From Gordonia sp. UBA5067 (GTDB lineage Bacteria; Actinomycetota; Actinomycetes; Mycobacteriales; Mycobacteriaceae), in contig NZ_DIAX01000009.1 of NCBI RefSeq assembly GCF_002414845.1, positions 30,257 through 94,256 of the forward strand: a stretch of DNA of 64,000 nt, given 5' to 3'. Below, one piece after another: positions 8,063 through 17,203 of the stretch. The translations under genes were made by a program, and so were the position numbers. A model generated the notes under the pieces. That model did not search any database. It was not told the origin of the DNA and saw nothing but the letters and a program-made list of their open reading frames with translations. Each line of letters starts with the position of its first letter. Within the stretch, counting starts at the first letter, position 1.

Positions 8063-9391
8063 GTGACCGAAAAGATTGATGACGCCCATTCGGCGGCCGT
8101 CTCGGCCCCGCTCGCCGCGACGGAACCCGGCACCCACCCAGCGCTGATCGAGACCTTCCGCAAGCAACCCCGAGCGGTCTGGGTGACCGCATTCGCCGCC
8201 GTCATCGCATTCATGGGGATCGGGCTGGTCGACCCGATTCTGAACACCATTGCCGAAGCGCTGCACGCGCCCGAGTCCAAACTGACACTGCTCTTCGGCG
8301 TCTACCTGGGCGTGCAGGTGTTCGCGATGCTGATCACCGGCTGGTCGGCGTACACCTTCGGGCCCAAACGCACCCTGACCGTGGGACTTGTCCTGATCGT
8401 CGTCGCCGCCGGCTTGAGCGCCTTCGGCTCCACCATCGATCAGCTGATCATGCTGCGCGTGCTGTGGGGACTGGGCAACGCCCTGTTCATGGCCACCGCG
8501 CTGGCGTTCATCGTCGGGCAGGCCAAAGGCGGGCAGCGCGGCGCGATCCTGCTCTACGAGGCGGCACTGGGCGTCGGCCTCGCCGTTGGGCCGCTCATCG
8601 GGGCCCTGTTGGGCAGCGCATCGTGGCAGGCGCCGTTCGCCGGCACCGCGCTGCTGATGCTGGTGGGCGCGATCCTCTGCGCCTGGATGCTGCCCGCCGA
8701 CGGGCCCCGCGGCGACCGCACCCCGGTTCGCATCACCGACCCGCTCGCGGCGCTGCGGGATCGGACCCTGCTGGTCACCGCAATCGGTTCGGGCTTTTAC
8801 ACCGGTGCGCTGTTCACCATCATCGCCTGGGCCCCGCTGGCCCTGTCGGTCGCGAACAAGGCCCACGGACACGGTGCCGTCGGACCCATCGGCGCAGGAT
8901 TGGTGTTCTTCGGGTGGGGCTTGCTCACCGCACTCGCCGGTGTCTTCCTCGCGCCGCGCATCGCGGACCGCTTCGGCCAGAAGGAGGGAGTCCTGGGTGC
9001 CATCACGGTCTACGCCGCGGCGATGGCCCTGGCCGCCTACGGTGCGGCGGCCGATTCCGTCGTGCTGATTGGGCTGGCCGTCATCCTTTCCGGCCTGCCC
9101 TCGGGCGTCCTGAACACCCTTTTCACCAGTGTTGCCATGTCCAGTGGCGACCCGGCAACGCCCCGGTCGGTGGCGAGCGCCGGCTACAGCTTCCTGCGCT
9201 GGATGGGCGGCGCGGCCTCAGCCATCGCCGTCGCCCACATCGCATCGTGGTTCGGCGCGCCCGCCCCGTTCTGGTTCGCCGCCAGCTACTGCGTGATCGC
9301 CATCGCCGTGGTGTCGCTCGTCCGCAACGACGCCACCGACCGCGCGCCCATCCCCGCCGACGCCGCCCTCATCGGCACCGAGGAGATGTAG
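8063..9391 (+). CDS. MFS transporter (probable efflux pump)
   Basis: This 442-residue major facilitator has about 12-14 hydrophobic segments and a loop-2/3 region like SAYTFGPKRTLTVG, the position of the MFS motif A. A GAAGGAA ribosome site precedes the GTG at 8063. It is cotranscribed with the MarR regulator 16 nt upstream. ACDE-type MFS proteins next to MarR genes usually export toxic organic compounds; substrate cannot be read from the sequence. Confidence 0.87.
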   Translation: MTEKIDDAHSAAVSAPLAATEPGTHPALIETFRKQPRAVWVTAFAAVIAFMGIGLVDPILNTIAEALHAPESKLTLLFGVYLGVQVFAMLITGWSAYTFGPKRTLTVGLVLIVVAAGLSAFGSTIDQLIMLRVLWGLGNALFMATALAFIVGQAKGGQRGAILLYEAALGVGLAVGPLIGALLGSASWQAPFAGTALLMLVGAILCAWMLPADGPRGDRTPVRITDPLAALRDRTLLVTAIGSGFYTGALFTIIAWAPLALSVANKAHGHGAVGPIGAGLVFFGWGLLTALAGVFLAPRIADRFGQKEGVLGAITVYAAAMALAAYGAAADSVVLIGLAVILSGLPSGVLNTLFTSVAMSSGDPATPRSVASAGYSFLRWMGGAASAIAVAHIASWFGAPAPFWFAASYCVIAIAVVSLVRNDATDRAPIPADAALIGTEEM

Positions 9392-9421
9392 CCCACAGAT
9401 GTGGCGAGGCCGCCCGCCGCG

Positions 9422-10069
9422 TCAGCCCGGCAGATCGGCGACACAGTTCAGCGGGCCACCCGAACTCGTCCCCTCCGACATCACCGTCCCGCCGACGACG
9501 ATCTGGCACGTTACCGTGCCGCGCACGACGATGGCACCCAAGCTGGCCTGACCGTCGGGCACGAACGTCGTCACCGACCACGGCGAGCGCACCGTCGCCA
9601 TCGTCATCGACCGGCCGTTCGTCTGGTAGCGCACCACGATCAGATCGCCGTCACCGAGTAAGCGGTAGACGACCTGCCCCGCGGGAACCGGGGCCGTTGT
9701 CGGGCTGCTCGGCACGGATTCGGTCGTAGCGGACTCCGACGTCGTCGTATCCTGCGTGCTGGGCGCATTCGTGGTGTCCGACACGGCTGGCGCCGGCGTT
9801 TCACCACCCCGGCCGGCGGTCACCGAGATAAGGAATGCCACCAACAGAATGGCGACCAAACCGGCCACGATCGACCCGATGAGGATCTTCGTCCGCCGGT
9901 TCTTATCGGGCCCACCGCCGTTGTCGCCATACCCCTGGCCGTACTGCTCGTTCCCGTACTGGACGGTGCCGGGGTACTGCTCCGGCTGGTAGGAACTGGT
10001 CGGCTGCTCCGGATCGAACCTGCGCGTCGAGGAGGCGAACGGGTCCTGGGGATCCTGGGGATATGTCAT
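9422..10069 (-). CDS. MmpS-like transport accessory membrane protein
   Basis: The protein is 215 residues from the ATG at 10069. A cytoplasmic, Pro/Gln/Tyr-rich N-terminus (repeated PEQ/YG segments, residues 1-50) is followed by one transmembrane helix (ILIGSIVAGLVAILLVAFLI), a Ser/Thr-rich linker (about residues 80-120) and a C-terminal beta-rich domain starting VVYRLLGDGDLIVVRYQTNG. That domain has the spacing of the MmpS periplasmic domain, with two Cys (CQIVV and NCVADLPG) that could form a disulfide. MmpS proteins normally partner with MmpL transporters. Here the gene lies 52 nt downstream of an ABC permease on the same strand, and no mmpL gene is adjacent. Confidence 0.72.
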   Translation of the reverse strand: MTYPQDPQDPFASSTRRFDPEQPTSSYQPEQYPGTVQYGNEQYGQGYGDNGGGPDKNRRTKILIGSIVAGLVAILLVAFLISVTAGRGGETPAPAVSDTTNAPSTQDTTTSESATTESVPSSPTTAPVPAGQVVYRLLGDGDLIVVRYQTNGRSMTMATVRSPWSVTTFVPDGQASLGAIVVRGTVTCQIVVGGTVMSEGTSSGGPLNCVADLPG

Positions 10070-10121
10070 GCACACATTGTGTCACCCGGTGAGGTCGCTG
10101 CGCCGGATTCGGTGGCACCCG

Positions 10122-12689
10122 TCACTCGCCGGCGATCGCCTCCAACGGCTTGGTCCGGGAAGCGCGGATCGCCGGCCAGATGGCCGCGACGACGCCGACG
10201 ACCGCCGCCCCGACCAGCGTCTGACCGATCAGCGGCCACGGCAGCACCGGACTGCCGATTCCCCATTCCCGCAGGGTGCGCACCAGGGCCACCGCGAGCC
10301 CGCTGCCCAGCACAACACCCAGCAGCGCCCCGAAAATGGCGATTAGGACCGATTCCAGGTAGATCATCCGGCGCACCTGGCTGCGCGCCATGCCGATCGC
10401 GCGCTCCATCCCGATCTCCTGGCGACGCTCGACCACCGAAAGGGCGAGGGTGTTCACAATGCCGAGCACGGCCACCAGCAGGGCCAGGCCCAGCATCGCG
10501 TACAGCACGCCCAGCATCTGATCGATCATCGCCGACGCCGCACTCTTGAACTCCTCGCGCGTCTGCACCTGCACCGTCAAGAATCCGGCGGTCGCGGCGG
10601 TGAGGCGCTCCTGCAGCTGCACCGGGGACACGCCCGGTGCGGCACGAACGAAGACGCCCGCCAGCATCTGCGTCGGTCCGGGCATCACCTGGTCGTAGGC
10701 GGTGCTGCCGAGCAGCCACGGGCCGACCGCGTCGTTGCGCTCGTAGACGCCGACGACCGGCACCGGCACCGCTGCCCCGTCGGCGCGGGTGAACATCAGG
10801 ACCTTGCCGACGGTCCACCCCGCGGTGCGCGCGGTCGGCTCGTCCACGAGCATCCCGTCGGGCGTCAGATCGACGCCCTTGACAATTCGGTAGTTGACCA
10901 TCTCGTCGAGCCGCCCCCCAACGACGGCCCGTCCCCTGACCTGCTTGCCGTCGATGGTGCCGACCACCATCCCGGCCCCCACGGCCTCGGCCACGCCGGG
11001 AGTCTCGCGTATCGCCGGCAAGACCGGCGGTGGCACCGGCAGGTTGTTGACACCGGTGACGAAGAAGTCTGACTTCACGTTTGTGTTCAACGATTCGTCG
11101 ACCGTCGCTTTGAAGGTCGAACCGAGGGTGCCGATGATGGCGACCAGCATCAGGCCAATGGTCAGCGCGAACGCGGTGGCAGCGGTTCGCCGCGGATTGC
11201 GGCCGGCGTTGGTGCGGGCGAGTTGGCCGATCTTGCCGAACGGCCGGGTGATGACGCCGAGGACGGAGATCACCGGTATCGAAAGCGCCGGCGCCGCCAG
11301 TACGACAGCGACGATCAGCAGGATCGCACCCACTCCGACGCCGAGCGCCGGGCCGACACCCTGACGCATCGCGGCAGCCACCGTGATCGCGATCGCGACC
11401 GCGCCGATGATCGAGCCGGCAATGGTACGGCGGCGCAGCGACCGCGGCTCGGCCATCGTCGAACGCATCGCCTCCACCGGCGCGACGCGGGCCGCGCGGC
11501 GGGCCGGCAGCCACGCGCTGAGCATGGTCACGACGATCCCGACGAGGAGCGTGCCGATGACGGCGGACGGTGTGATCAGCAACCCGCCGTCGGGGAGGCC
11601 CGTCGTGGCGATCGCGACCGCACGCAACCCCGCGGCAAGGCCGATCCCGGCGATGAGGCCGACAACCGCACCCACCAGCCCGACGATGAACGCCTCGGTC
11701 AGGACCGATCGCGACACCTGTCCCTGGCTGGCGCCCACCGCGCGCAGGAGTGCGAGTTCCCGATTGCGCTGGGCGACGATCATGGCGAACGTGTTGTAGA
11801 TGATGAACGTGCCGACAATGATCCCAATCCCGGCGAACGCCAGCAGGATGTAGGTGAAGATCTGGAGGAACCTGTTGATCGAGTCCTTACTCTCCTGGCG
11901 CACCTCCGCACCGGTCTGCACCTTGAGGAGCGTCGGGCCGATCAGGTTCTTGACGCGTTGTTGCAACTCGCCGTCGGTGACTCCGGGCCGCGCCGACAGG
12001 GTGACGGTGCCGGCGTGGTTGCCATCGGAAAACAGGTGCCGCGCTGTCTGTTCATCGAAGGCGACCGTCACGAACCCGCCTACTTCGAACGGCCAGTCGA
12101 GCAGGCCCACCACGGTGACCTCTTGCGGCCCCGCCGTTCCCTGCCCGGCCACGACCTTGGTCGTTGATCCGACGTGTAGCCCGGCCTTCTCCGCCGCAGT
12201 GGAGTTGATGGCGACCTCACCCGCACGGACCGGCCCGCGACCGCCGGGCAGGATGACGTTCTCGCCCTCGGCGACCGCCTGACCGGGCGGGAGATAGGTG
12301 GTGCCGATGCTCGGTGCATTGCCCGTCTGCAGCGCCTTGCCGTCGGCCGCCGCGACGGCGACAAGCCCGGTGTAGTTCACCGCGAGACGGTCGTAGCCGA
12401 GCCGGTCACGATTGGCCCGCAGCTGCTCGACGACCGGCATCGGCACCCCGGGACTGATCTGTGCACCCGTTGCCGCCATCTCGGACGGATTCCTCGGTGC
12501 GACCTGAACGGCAACGCCACGCGCAGTCTTGTCGAAAATGCTGGTGAACGCGTTGGAGATGCTGCCGGTGAACACGATCGAGCCGGCCACGAACGAGGTA
12601 CCGAGCACCACCGAGAACACGGTGAGGAACAGCCGGATCTTGTGCGCGGCGAGATTGCGCACCGAGACCCGGCGCATGACCGAGCCCAT
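10122..12689 (-). CDS. ABC transporter permease with two FtsX domains
   Basis: This 855-residue membrane protein has the MacB/FtsX architecture in duplicate: an N-terminal helix (IRLFLTVFSVVLGTSFVAGS), an extracytoplasmic MacB-like core (about residues 45-255), three helices of the first FtsX domain (about 265-400), then a second helix, extracytoplasmic core and three-helix FtsX domain up to the C-terminus. The segment NRELALLRAVGAS is the coupling-helix region, and RRQEIGMERAIGM its counterpart in the second half. It starts 2 nt after the ATPase gene stop, so the two form one transporter. Such systems handle lipoproteins, peptides or lipids at the membrane. A start 12 nt downstream (MRRVSVRN) is also possible. 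Confidence 0.88.
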   Translation of the reverse strand: MGSVMRRVSVRNLAAHKIRLFLTVFSVVLGTSFVAGSIVFTGSISNAFTSIFDKTARGVAVQVAPRNPSEMAATGAQISPGVPMPVVEQLRANRDRLGYDRLAVNYTGLVAVAAADGKALQTGNAPSIGTTYLPPGQAVAEGENVILPGGRGPVRAGEVAINSTAAEKAGLHVGSTTKVVAGQGTAGPQEVTVVGLLDWPFEVGGFVTVAFDEQTARHLFSDGNHAGTVTLSARPGVTDGELQQRVKNLIGPTLLKVQTGAEVRQESKDSINRFLQIFTYILLAFAGIGIIVGTFIIYNTFAMIVAQRNRELALLRAVGASQGQVSRSVLTEAFIVGLVGAVVGLIAGIGLAAGLRAVAIATTGLPDGGLLITPSAVIGTLLVGIVVTMLSAWLPARRAARVAPVEAMRSTMAEPRSLRRRTIAGSIIGAVAIAITVAAAMRQGVGPALGVGVGAILLIVAVVLAAPALSIPVISVLGVITRPFGKIGQLARTNAGRNPRRTAATAFALTIGLMLVAIIGTLGSTFKATVDESLNTNVKSDFFVTGVNNLPVPPPVLPAIRETPGVAEAVGAGMVVGTIDGKQVRGRAVVGGRLDEMVNYRIVKGVDLTPDGMLVDEPTARTAGWTVGKVLMFTRADGAAVPVPVVGVYERNDAVGPWLLGSTAYDQVMPGPTQMLAGVFVRAAPGVSPVQLQERLTAATAGFLTVQVQTREEFKSAASAMIDQMLGVLYAMLGLALLVAVLGIVNTLALSVVERRQEIGMERAIGMARSQVRRMIYLESVLIAIFGALLGVVLGSGLAVALVRTLREWGIGSPVLPWPLIGQTLVGAAVVGVVAAIWPAIRASRTKPLEAIAGE

Positions 12690-12691
12690 GG

Positions 12692-13525
12692 CTATTGGTC
12701 CTCGTCGGCGAGCGCGCCGGACCGGCTGTCGCCGTCCGCGCTGCCGTTGACGACGCCGTTGTCGTCGAGGTGGCGCATCACCTCGAAGACGCCGTCCGCA
12801 TCCGGGTCGCGCAATTCGTTGACGATCTGGCCGTCGGCGAGGAAGACGACGCGGTCGGCAAACGATGCGGCGCGCGGGTCGTGGGTCACGATCACGACGG
12901 TCTGGCCGAACTCGTCGGTCGCGGCGCGCAAGATTGACATCACTTCGGCCGACGAGCGGGAGTCGAGGTTGCCGGTCGGCTCATCGCCGAAGATGATCGC
13001 CGGACGTCCGACGAGCGCACGCGCGCACGCGACGCGCTGCTGCTGCCCGCCGGACAGCTCGCTGGGCCGGTGCTCGAGTCGCGCTGCCAGGCCCAGGCGC
13101 GAGACGACGGTGTCCATCCACTGCTGGTCGACGTCGCGACCGGCGATATCGCAAGGCAGCGTGATGTTCTCGCGCGCGGTCAGCGTCGGGACGAGGTTGA
13201 AGGACTGGAAGACGAACCCGATGCGGTCGCGCCGCAACTCGGTCATGGCTTTGTCGCCGAGTCCGGTGAGATCGGTGTCGCCGATTCGGACGGTTCCCGC
13301 CGACGGGGTGTCCAGCCCGGCCAGACAGTGCATGAGCGTTGACTTCCCCGAACCGGACGGACCCATGATGGCGGTGAACTCACCGGCGGGGAAATCAATG
13401 CTGACGCCGCGCAGGGCGTGGACCGCGGTGTCTCCCGCACCGTATTCCTTGGCCACTTCGACGGCGCTGGCCGCAATGGCGGTGGACGGAGCGGACCCCT
13501 GGGTGACGACGTCGCGTGGCGGCAT
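12692..13525 (-). CDS. ABC transporter ATP-binding protein (MacB/LolD type)
   Basis: The protein is 277 residues from the ATG at 13525; the longer open frame upstream begins with unlikely sequence. Walker A is GPSGSGKST (residues 55-63), the Q-loop is in GFVFQSFNLVP, the signature is LSGGQQQRVACARAL, Walker B is IIFGDEPTGNLD and the switch His lies in VIVTHD. These match the LolD/MacB exporter subfamily. It pairs with the FtsX-type permease directly downstream and is probably cotranscribed with the MmpS-like gene after that. Confidence 0.92.
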   Translation of the reverse strand: MPPRDVVTQGSAPSTAIAASAVEVAKEYGAGDTAVHALRGVSIDFPAGEFTAIMGPSGSGKSTLMHCLAGLDTPSAGTVRIGDTDLTGLGDKAMTELRRDRIGFVFQSFNLVPTLTARENITLPCDIAGRDVDQQWMDTVVSRLGLAARLEHRPSELSGGQQQRVACARALVGRPAIIFGDEPTGNLDSRSSAEVMSILRAATDEFGQTVVIVTHDPRAASFADRVVFLADGQIVNELRDPDADGVFEVMRHLDDNGVVNGSADGDSRSGALADEDQ

Positions 13526-13592
13526 GGTCTCTACCGTGCCACATGTCGGCGGCTGCTCCCACCGGTAGCGGGGATGCACGCCCACCAGAGTG

Positions 13593-13627
13593 GACGACCC
13601 CGGCACCAATCGGATGCCGGGGTCGTC
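13593..13627 (-). terminator. Hairpin terminator after pckG
   Basis: A perfect 13-bp stem (GACGACCCCGGCA pairing with TGCCGGGGTCGTC) encloses a 9-nt loop, 25 nt past the pckG stop. No T run follows, as is common for actinobacterial terminators. Confidence 0.7.
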
Positions 13628-13651
13628 CGGAAAAGCTGGGTTGGAGTGCAG

Positions 13652-15481
13652 CTAGTCGGCGAGCCGCTTCGTCAGCGCATCGAGTTCGGCGCTCAGTTGC
13701 GCGGGCAGTTTGTCGCCGATGAAGTCGAACCACTCGTTGATCAACGGCAATTCTTCGCGCCACGCGGCGTTGTCGACCGACAGGGCCTCGGCCACGTCAG
13801 CGGTATCGACGTCGAGCCCTTCGAGATCGAGTGCGGCCGGCGTCGCGACGATGCCGATCGGAGTCTCCTGGCCCTCGGCCCGGCCCTCGATGCGGTCGAC
13901 AATCCATTCGAGCACCCGGCTGTTCTCGCCGAATCCCGGCCACAGGAAGCGGCCGTCGTCGCCCCGCCGGAACCAGTTGACGTAGTAGATCTTCGGGAGC
14001 TTGGCCGGATCGGCCTTCTCCCCAATGGTCAGCCAGTGCTGCAGGTAGTCGCCGACGTGGTAGCCGAGGAACGGCAGCATCGCCATCGGGTCGCGCCGGA
14101 CCTTGCCGACGGTGCCCTCGGCAGCGGCGGTCTGCTCGGACCCGACGGTCGCCCCCATGAACACCCCGTGCGCCCAGTCGCGCGCCTCGGTAACCAGCGG
14201 GATGGTCGTCTTGCGCCGGCCGCCGAACAGAATCGCCGAGATCGGCACGCCGGCGGGATCGTCCCACTCGGGGGCCACCGACGGGCACTGTGCCAGCGGG
14301 GTGCAGTATCGCGAGTTGGGGTGGGCGGCGAGGGTCTCGGTCTCCCGCGGGTACCAGTCGTTGCCCTTCCAGTCGATCAGATGATCCGGCTCGCCCTCCA
14401 AGCCCTCCCACCAGACGTCATCCCCATCGGTGCGGGCAACGTTGGTGTAAATGGTGTTGCCGGCCTCGATGGTCTTCATCGCATTCGGATTGGACTTGTG
14501 GTTGGTGCCGGGCGCAACACCGAAGAACCCGAATTCGGGGTTCACCGCGTAGAGGCGGCCGTCCTCGCCGAAGCGCATCCAGGCGATGTCGTCACCGACC
14601 GTCTCGGCGCGCCAGCCCGGAATGGTGGGCTGGATCATCGCAAGATTGGTCTTGCCACAGGCACTCGGGAACGCCGCGGCGATGTAATAGGCCTTGTCCT
14701 GCGGGCTGATCAGCTTGACGATGAGCATGTGCTCGGCGAGCCACCCCTCGTCATGCGCCATCGCCGACGCGATCCGCAACGAGTAGCACTTCTTGCCCAA
14801 CAGCGCGTTTCCGCCGTAACCGGAACCGTAGGACCAGATCTCGCGGTCCTCGGGGAAATGGGTGATGTACTTCTCGGTGTTGCACGGCCACGGCACATCC
14901 TCCTGGCCGGGTGCCAGCGGTGCGCCGACCGAATGCAGCCCCTTGACGAAGAACCCGTCGTCACCGAGGGCCTCGAGCACCTTGGGGCCGACGCGCGTCA
15001 TCACGCGCATCGAGAGCACGACGTACTCGGAGTCGGTGATTTCGACGCCGAGTTTGGGGTCGTCGCTGCCGAGCGGGCCCATGCAGAACGGGATCACGAA
15101 CATGGTCCGGCCCCGCATGCAGCCCCGGTACAGCTCGGTCATGATGCCCCGCATTTGCGCGGGGGCCATCCAGTTGTTGGTGGGGCCGGCTTTTTCCTCG
15201 GTGGTGCTGCAGATGAAGGTGCGGGATTCGACGCGGGCGACGTCGGCGGGGTCGGAGAGGGCCAGAAACGAATTCGGCTTCTTCGACTCGTCGAGTTTGA
15301 CCATCGTGCCGGCCTCGACGAGCTGTGCGGTGAGGCGGTCCCACTCCTCATCGCTGCCGTCGGACCACACGACGCGGTCCGGCTGAGTCAACTCTGCAAC
15401 CTCGGCTACCCAAGCAAGCAGGTCAGCGTGTTTCGTGGGCGCGCTGGCGGCGTCGAGTCCGGGAATCGTGGCAGAGGTCAT
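13652..15481 (-). CDS. pckG: Phosphoenolpyruvate carboxykinase (GTP)
   Basis: This 609-residue protein matches the GTP-dependent PEPCK family in length and motifs: the P-loop [12 protein letters not shown] near residues 270-281 with the reactive Cys of GTP-type enzymes, the substrate-binding [12 protein letters not shown] region, metal-binding [16 protein letters not shown], and the guanine-binding region toward the C-terminus ([22 protein letters not shown]). It converts oxaloacetate and GTP to PEP, GDP and CO2, the first step of gluconeogenesis from fatty acids or sterols. Position upstream of the trmB-NYN-mmpL3 block is the same as in mycobacteria (pckA, Rv0211). It is monocistronic, with a strong hairpin downstream. 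Confidence 0.97.
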   Translation of the reverse strand: MTSATIPGLDAASAPTKHADLLAWVAEVAELTQPDRVVWSDGSDEEWDRLTAQLVEAGTMVKLDESKKPNSFLALSDPADVARVESRTFICSTTEEKAGPTNNWMAPAQMRGIMTELYRGCMRGRTMFVIPFCMGPLGSDDPKLGVEITDSEYVVLSMRVMTRVGPKVLEALGDDGFFVKGLHSVGAPLAPGQEDVPWPCNTEKYITHFPEDREIWSYGSGYGGNALLGKKCYSLRIASAMAHDEGWLAEHMLIVKLISPQDKAYYIAAAFPSACGKTNLAMIQPTIPGWRAETVGDDIAWMRFGEDGRLYAVNPEFGFFGVAPGTNHKSNPNAMKTIEAGNTIYTNVARTDGDDVWWEGLEGEPDHLIDWKGNDWYPRETETLAAHPNSRYCTPLAQCPSVAPEWDDPAGVPISAILFGGRRKTTIPLVTEARDWAHGVFMGATVGSEQTAAAEGTVGKVRRDPMAMLPFLGYHVGDYLQHWLTIGEKADPAKLPKIYYVNWFRRGDDGRFLWPGFGENSRVLEWIVDRIEGRAEGQETPIGIVATPAALDLEGLDVDTADVAEALSVDNAAWREELPLINEWFDFIGDKLPAQLSAELDALTKRLAD

Positions 15482-15623
15482 TGGAAGCGTCTCCTGAAGT
15501 CGCCGACCGCCTGCAGCGCGGTCAGTCTGCCTCCCAGGATACGGGATCTACCTGGTCGATCGGGAGTCGGGTTGTCGGCGGAAGAGGCGTCGGGTCCGAA
15601 GGTCCCGCCAGCGCACCGAAGAA

Positions 15624-15642
15624 CCGGCCGGGGCCCGGCCGG
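15624..15642 (-). terminator. GC-rich hairpin terminator after the small DxDxDG gene
   Basis: The repeat CCGGCCGGG-G-CCCGGCCGG is a perfect 9-bp inverted repeat 2 nt past the stop at 15645. Reading leftward it is followed by TTCTTCGG, a weak T tract. It separates this gene from pckG. Confidence 0.6.
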
Positions 15643-15644
15643 GC

Positions 15645-15959
15645 TTATCGCAGGCGACCCGGCCGGGCCGCGCTCCACTGCCCGGTATCGGGGTCGTAAG
15701 TCGAGGACGACACCGACCCGTCGGCCCCGATCCGAGTGACGAGGTCGACCCGATGGTCTCCATCGGTATCGGTGAAAACCGTCAAGCCCGCGGCGTCGTT
15801 TCGGGAGAGGCTGTCACCCACCCCGTCCGCGTCGGTGTCCGCCGTCGCCGGCCCGAGGTCCCACAGTCGACCCGACTCCGAAAGCCACAGGTGTTCGCCG
15901 ACGCCCCCGGCCGTGCCGTGGGCGCCCGCGGCCTCATCGTCGGGAAGATCGCCGTCCAT
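15645..15959 (-). CDS. Small acidic protein with DxDxDG calcium-loop-like motifs (DUF6802-like)
   Basis: The protein is 104 residues from the ATG at 15959 (a GTG 3 nt upstream is equally possible). It has a WLSESGRLWDLGPA segment followed by two Asp-rich loops, DTDADGVGDS and DTDGDHRVDL, of the kind that bind calcium in EF-hand-like and thrombospondin type 3 repeats. No signal peptide or membrane helix is visible. It begins only 2 nt after the stop of the upstream unknown gene, so the two are cotranscribed. A second, larger DxDxDG protein lies at 47477-47965. Function unknown. Confidence 0.68.
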   Translation of the reverse strand: MDGDLPDDEAAGAHGTAGGVGEHLWLSESGRLWDLGPATADTDADGVGDSLSRNDAAGLTVFTDTDGDHRVDLVTRIGADGSVSSSTYDPDTGQWSAARPGRLR

Positions 15960-15961
15960 CA

Positions 15962-17125
15962 CTAGTTAGACGCAGCGGCGCGGCAATCGGTTCCCTGTGA
16001 CCCGAGGTGTCCCCTCCAGGCGGCCCGCCGGACGGCGGCGGCGGCGGCCGCTTCGACACCGGTCAGCATCGCCGCCACCCGCCACTCGGTGCGGGCGCGG
16101 GCGTCGGCCAGGACCTCGGCCACCCAGGCGCGGGCCTGCCCGCGCAGGAGAACGCGACGGCGCAGCGCAACGGCAGCGGTCGCGACGCCGAGCCCGATCA
16201 GAAGGGCGGCCAGGACTGCCGCCCCACCTGGGATTAGCCCGGCCATCGACCCGGCCGCCAGGCGGCCGACACCCAGTCCGCTCGATGCGCCGATCAGCAC
16301 CAGCACCGCGTCTTCGGCCCCCCACGTGCGGCGCTGCCACGAAACCGCCATCGAGGGCGCGGGCCCGGCGGGCCGCGGATCGGCCGCCCGGTCGTAGGCG
16401 GCCAGGCCGACGAGGGCCGTCGCCTGGATGTGGGCGGCCTGTTCGCCGACCGCCCCGACGAGGTCGCGCTCAAGATCGGCCGACGAGCACCGCAACCAGT
16501 GCACGAACCGCTCCACATCGCCCACGCGCAGTTCCATCGCCGCTTCCTGGCCCGCCGACGCCAGCTCCCGGAATCCGGCATGAATCCGCCCACCGGCCCA
16601 CGTCCGCACCGCGGCAGACCCGAGCCGCAGACCGGTGAGGCGTTCGGCGGTGGTGCGGCGGGCGAGCTCGACGGCGGCCCGTCCATCAGATTCCGCGATG
16701 ATCCACCCGACCAGGTCGTCAAACCCCGACGCCACCGCGTCGCCGCGGTCGGCGAGACCCAGCGCGACCGCGAACACCGGCAGCCGACCATCGGGATCGA
16801 GCACACGGCTCGCCGTCATTGCGCGGTCGGGCCAGGTCGGACAGTCCTCGATCCCAACGGCGACCAGCGCAACCGCGTCACAGCGTCGGCGCAGGCGATG
16901 CACGTACGCTGCTTGACCGGCACCGATCTCCGCGCCCACCGGGAACAGCCACAATCCGACCACCCCCTCGGCCCCACCCCCTTCGGCCCCACCCGCCGTC
17001 TCGACGACGAACCCCTCCGCCGCGAGCGCGCGGCTCACCACCGACAGATTCGTTTCCCCGGATCCGGCCACCCCGGTCCGGCCCACCAGGATCTTGCCCA
17101 GCCGGCTAACGCGCTGCTCTCCCAT
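15962..17125 (-). CDS. Unknown protein with degenerate P-loop-like N-terminus and C-terminal membrane hairpin
   Basis: The protein is 387 residues. Near the N-terminus, KILVGRTGVAGSGETNLSV (residues 11-29) resembles a GTPase P-loop but has Glu-Thr where Lys-Ser/Thr is required. The middle is alpha-helical and Arg/Ala-rich. Residues 270-325 contain two hydrophobic stretches (VLVLIGASSGLGVG and AAVLAALLIGLGVATAAVAL) suggestive of a membrane hairpin. The layout recalls dynamin-like or YcjX-type GTPases but the missing Lys argues against nucleotide hydrolysis. It occupies the Rv0209/Rv0210 position between pckG and trmB, where mycobacteria also have uncharacterised genes. Divergent from trmB. Confidence 0.75.
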   Translation of the reverse strand: MGEQRVSRLGKILVGRTGVAGSGETNLSVVSRALAAEGFVVETAGGAEGGGAEGVVGLWLFPVGAEIGAGQAAYVHRLRRRCDAVALVAVGIEDCPTWPDRAMTASRVLDPDGRLPVFAVALGLADRGDAVASGFDDLVGWIIAESDGRAAVELARRTTAERLTGLRLGSAAVRTWAGGRIHAGFRELASAGQEAAMELRVGDVERFVHWLRCSSADLERDLVGAVGEQAAHIQATALVGLAAYDRAADPRPAGPAPSMAVSWQRRTWGAEDAVLVLIGASSGLGVGRLAAGSMAGLIPGGAAVLAALLIGLGVATAAVALRRRVLLRGQARAWVAEVLADARARTEWRVAAMLTGVEAAAAAAVRRAAWRGHLGSQGTDCRAAASN

Positions 17126-17203
17126 TGATATTTCCCCCGTGCGTCAGGCCGAACCACCCCCGTAGTCGACAACCCTCATGTAATCAGGTGAGACGATGGT
17201 CCG

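Noticed and set aside
13418..15739. A very long open frame (over 700 codons) antisense to pckG.
   Set aside because: It mirrors the codon bias of a high-GC gene; it has no recognisable domain, and pckG on the other strand is certain.
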